Program-made: the position numbers and the translations under genes
Part shown: one piece after another, positions 29,862-29,944 of the stretch
How the letters are laid out: every line of letters starts with the position of its first letter
Numbering within the stretch: position 1 is the first letter of the stretch
Assembly (NCBI GenBank): GCA_964555235.1
Contig: CAZKRU010000050.1
Location: forward strand, 1-29,944
DNA: 29,944 nt
Origin: CAZKRU01 sp964555235
GTDB taxonomy: Bacteria; Verrucomicrobiota; Verrucomicrobiia; Methylacidiphilales; CAMAQI01
Reading direction: 5' to 3'
The notes under the pieces: model-generated
The model's database searches: none
Seen by the model: the letters and a program-made list of their open reading frames with translations, nothing else
Told to the model about the DNA's origin: nothing

Positions 29862-29944
29862 TTATTTAAAACTTCCATCCTTGCTCACCACTGAATCATT
29901 GAGAAAAACCACTTTTACCTCCGCTTTTCGCGTCGTGTAGTAGT
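29862..29944 (-). CDS. Possible 3' end of an unknown upstream gene, cut by window edge
   Basis: One minus-strand frame is open from the window edge to TAA at 29862-29864 and reads YYTTRKAEVKVVFLNDSVVS then KDGSFK. It does not resemble the usual C-terminus of NuoD, the gene most often found upstream of nuoE. Such a short open frame can occur by chance. Confidence 0.2.
   Translation of the reverse strand, partial: YYTTRKAEVKVVFLNDSVVSKDGSFK

Overview
The window looks like chromosomal DNA of a Gram-negative environmental bacterium, most likely a member of the Verrucomicrobiota. This placement is an inference. It rests on a small lipoprotein whose C-terminal layout (basic 'VPG' stretch, then SPY and 'DV.G.PSGT' motifs) I associate with that phylum, an SUV3-type RNA helicase, an actinobacterial-type xylose isomerase relative, and the mix of nuo, leu and glt genes. 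Base composition is moderate and fairly uniform, except in a few captured genes.

Layout. (1) 1-3000: a chromosomal integron. A class-specific integron integrase gene (minus strand) is cut off by a small mobile element at the window edge. It is followed by an attI region and by cassettes with recognisable attC sites: a GNAT acetyltransferase, a membrane protein, and a DUF4160/DUF2442 pair. (2) 3018-12120: a large hybrid sensor kinase, a DUF4870 membrane protein, glutamate synthase large subunit gltB, and a membrane protein upstream of it. (3) 12121-14660: a remnant of the same small element, an unidentified beta-rich protein, and a second, reduced copy of the integrase-start region followed by a TPR gene and a broken small membrane-protein gene. 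(4) 14658-22772: housekeeping genes: a small membrane protein, cinA, a xylose-isomerase-family protein, a lipoprotein, leuD-leuB and a SUV3-like helicase. (5) 22773-24410: a third platform-like sequence with two cassettes (GspG-like protein, GC-rich hypothetical), attC sites and three miniature inverted-repeat elements, with no integrase beside it. (6) 24421-25103: a FitAB/VapBC-type toxin-antitoxin pair with a clear operator. (7) 25100-29844 (minus strand): the cluster nuoE-nuoF-nuoG, a Lon-substrate-binding-domain protein and riboflavin synthase ribE.

The most unusual content is the integron system. Three places about 10-12 kb apart carry the same 43-base stretch that precedes or begins the integrase gene, and each is followed by cassette-like genes. 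Two cassettes at opposite ends of the window share the first ~46 bases of their attC sites. At least four miniature elements, none with a transposase gene in view, sit in or beside these regions and have broken both the integrase and one attC. Intergenic spaces between housekeeping genes also carry long imperfect hairpins of similar style. No tRNA, rRNA or CRISPR array was seen.
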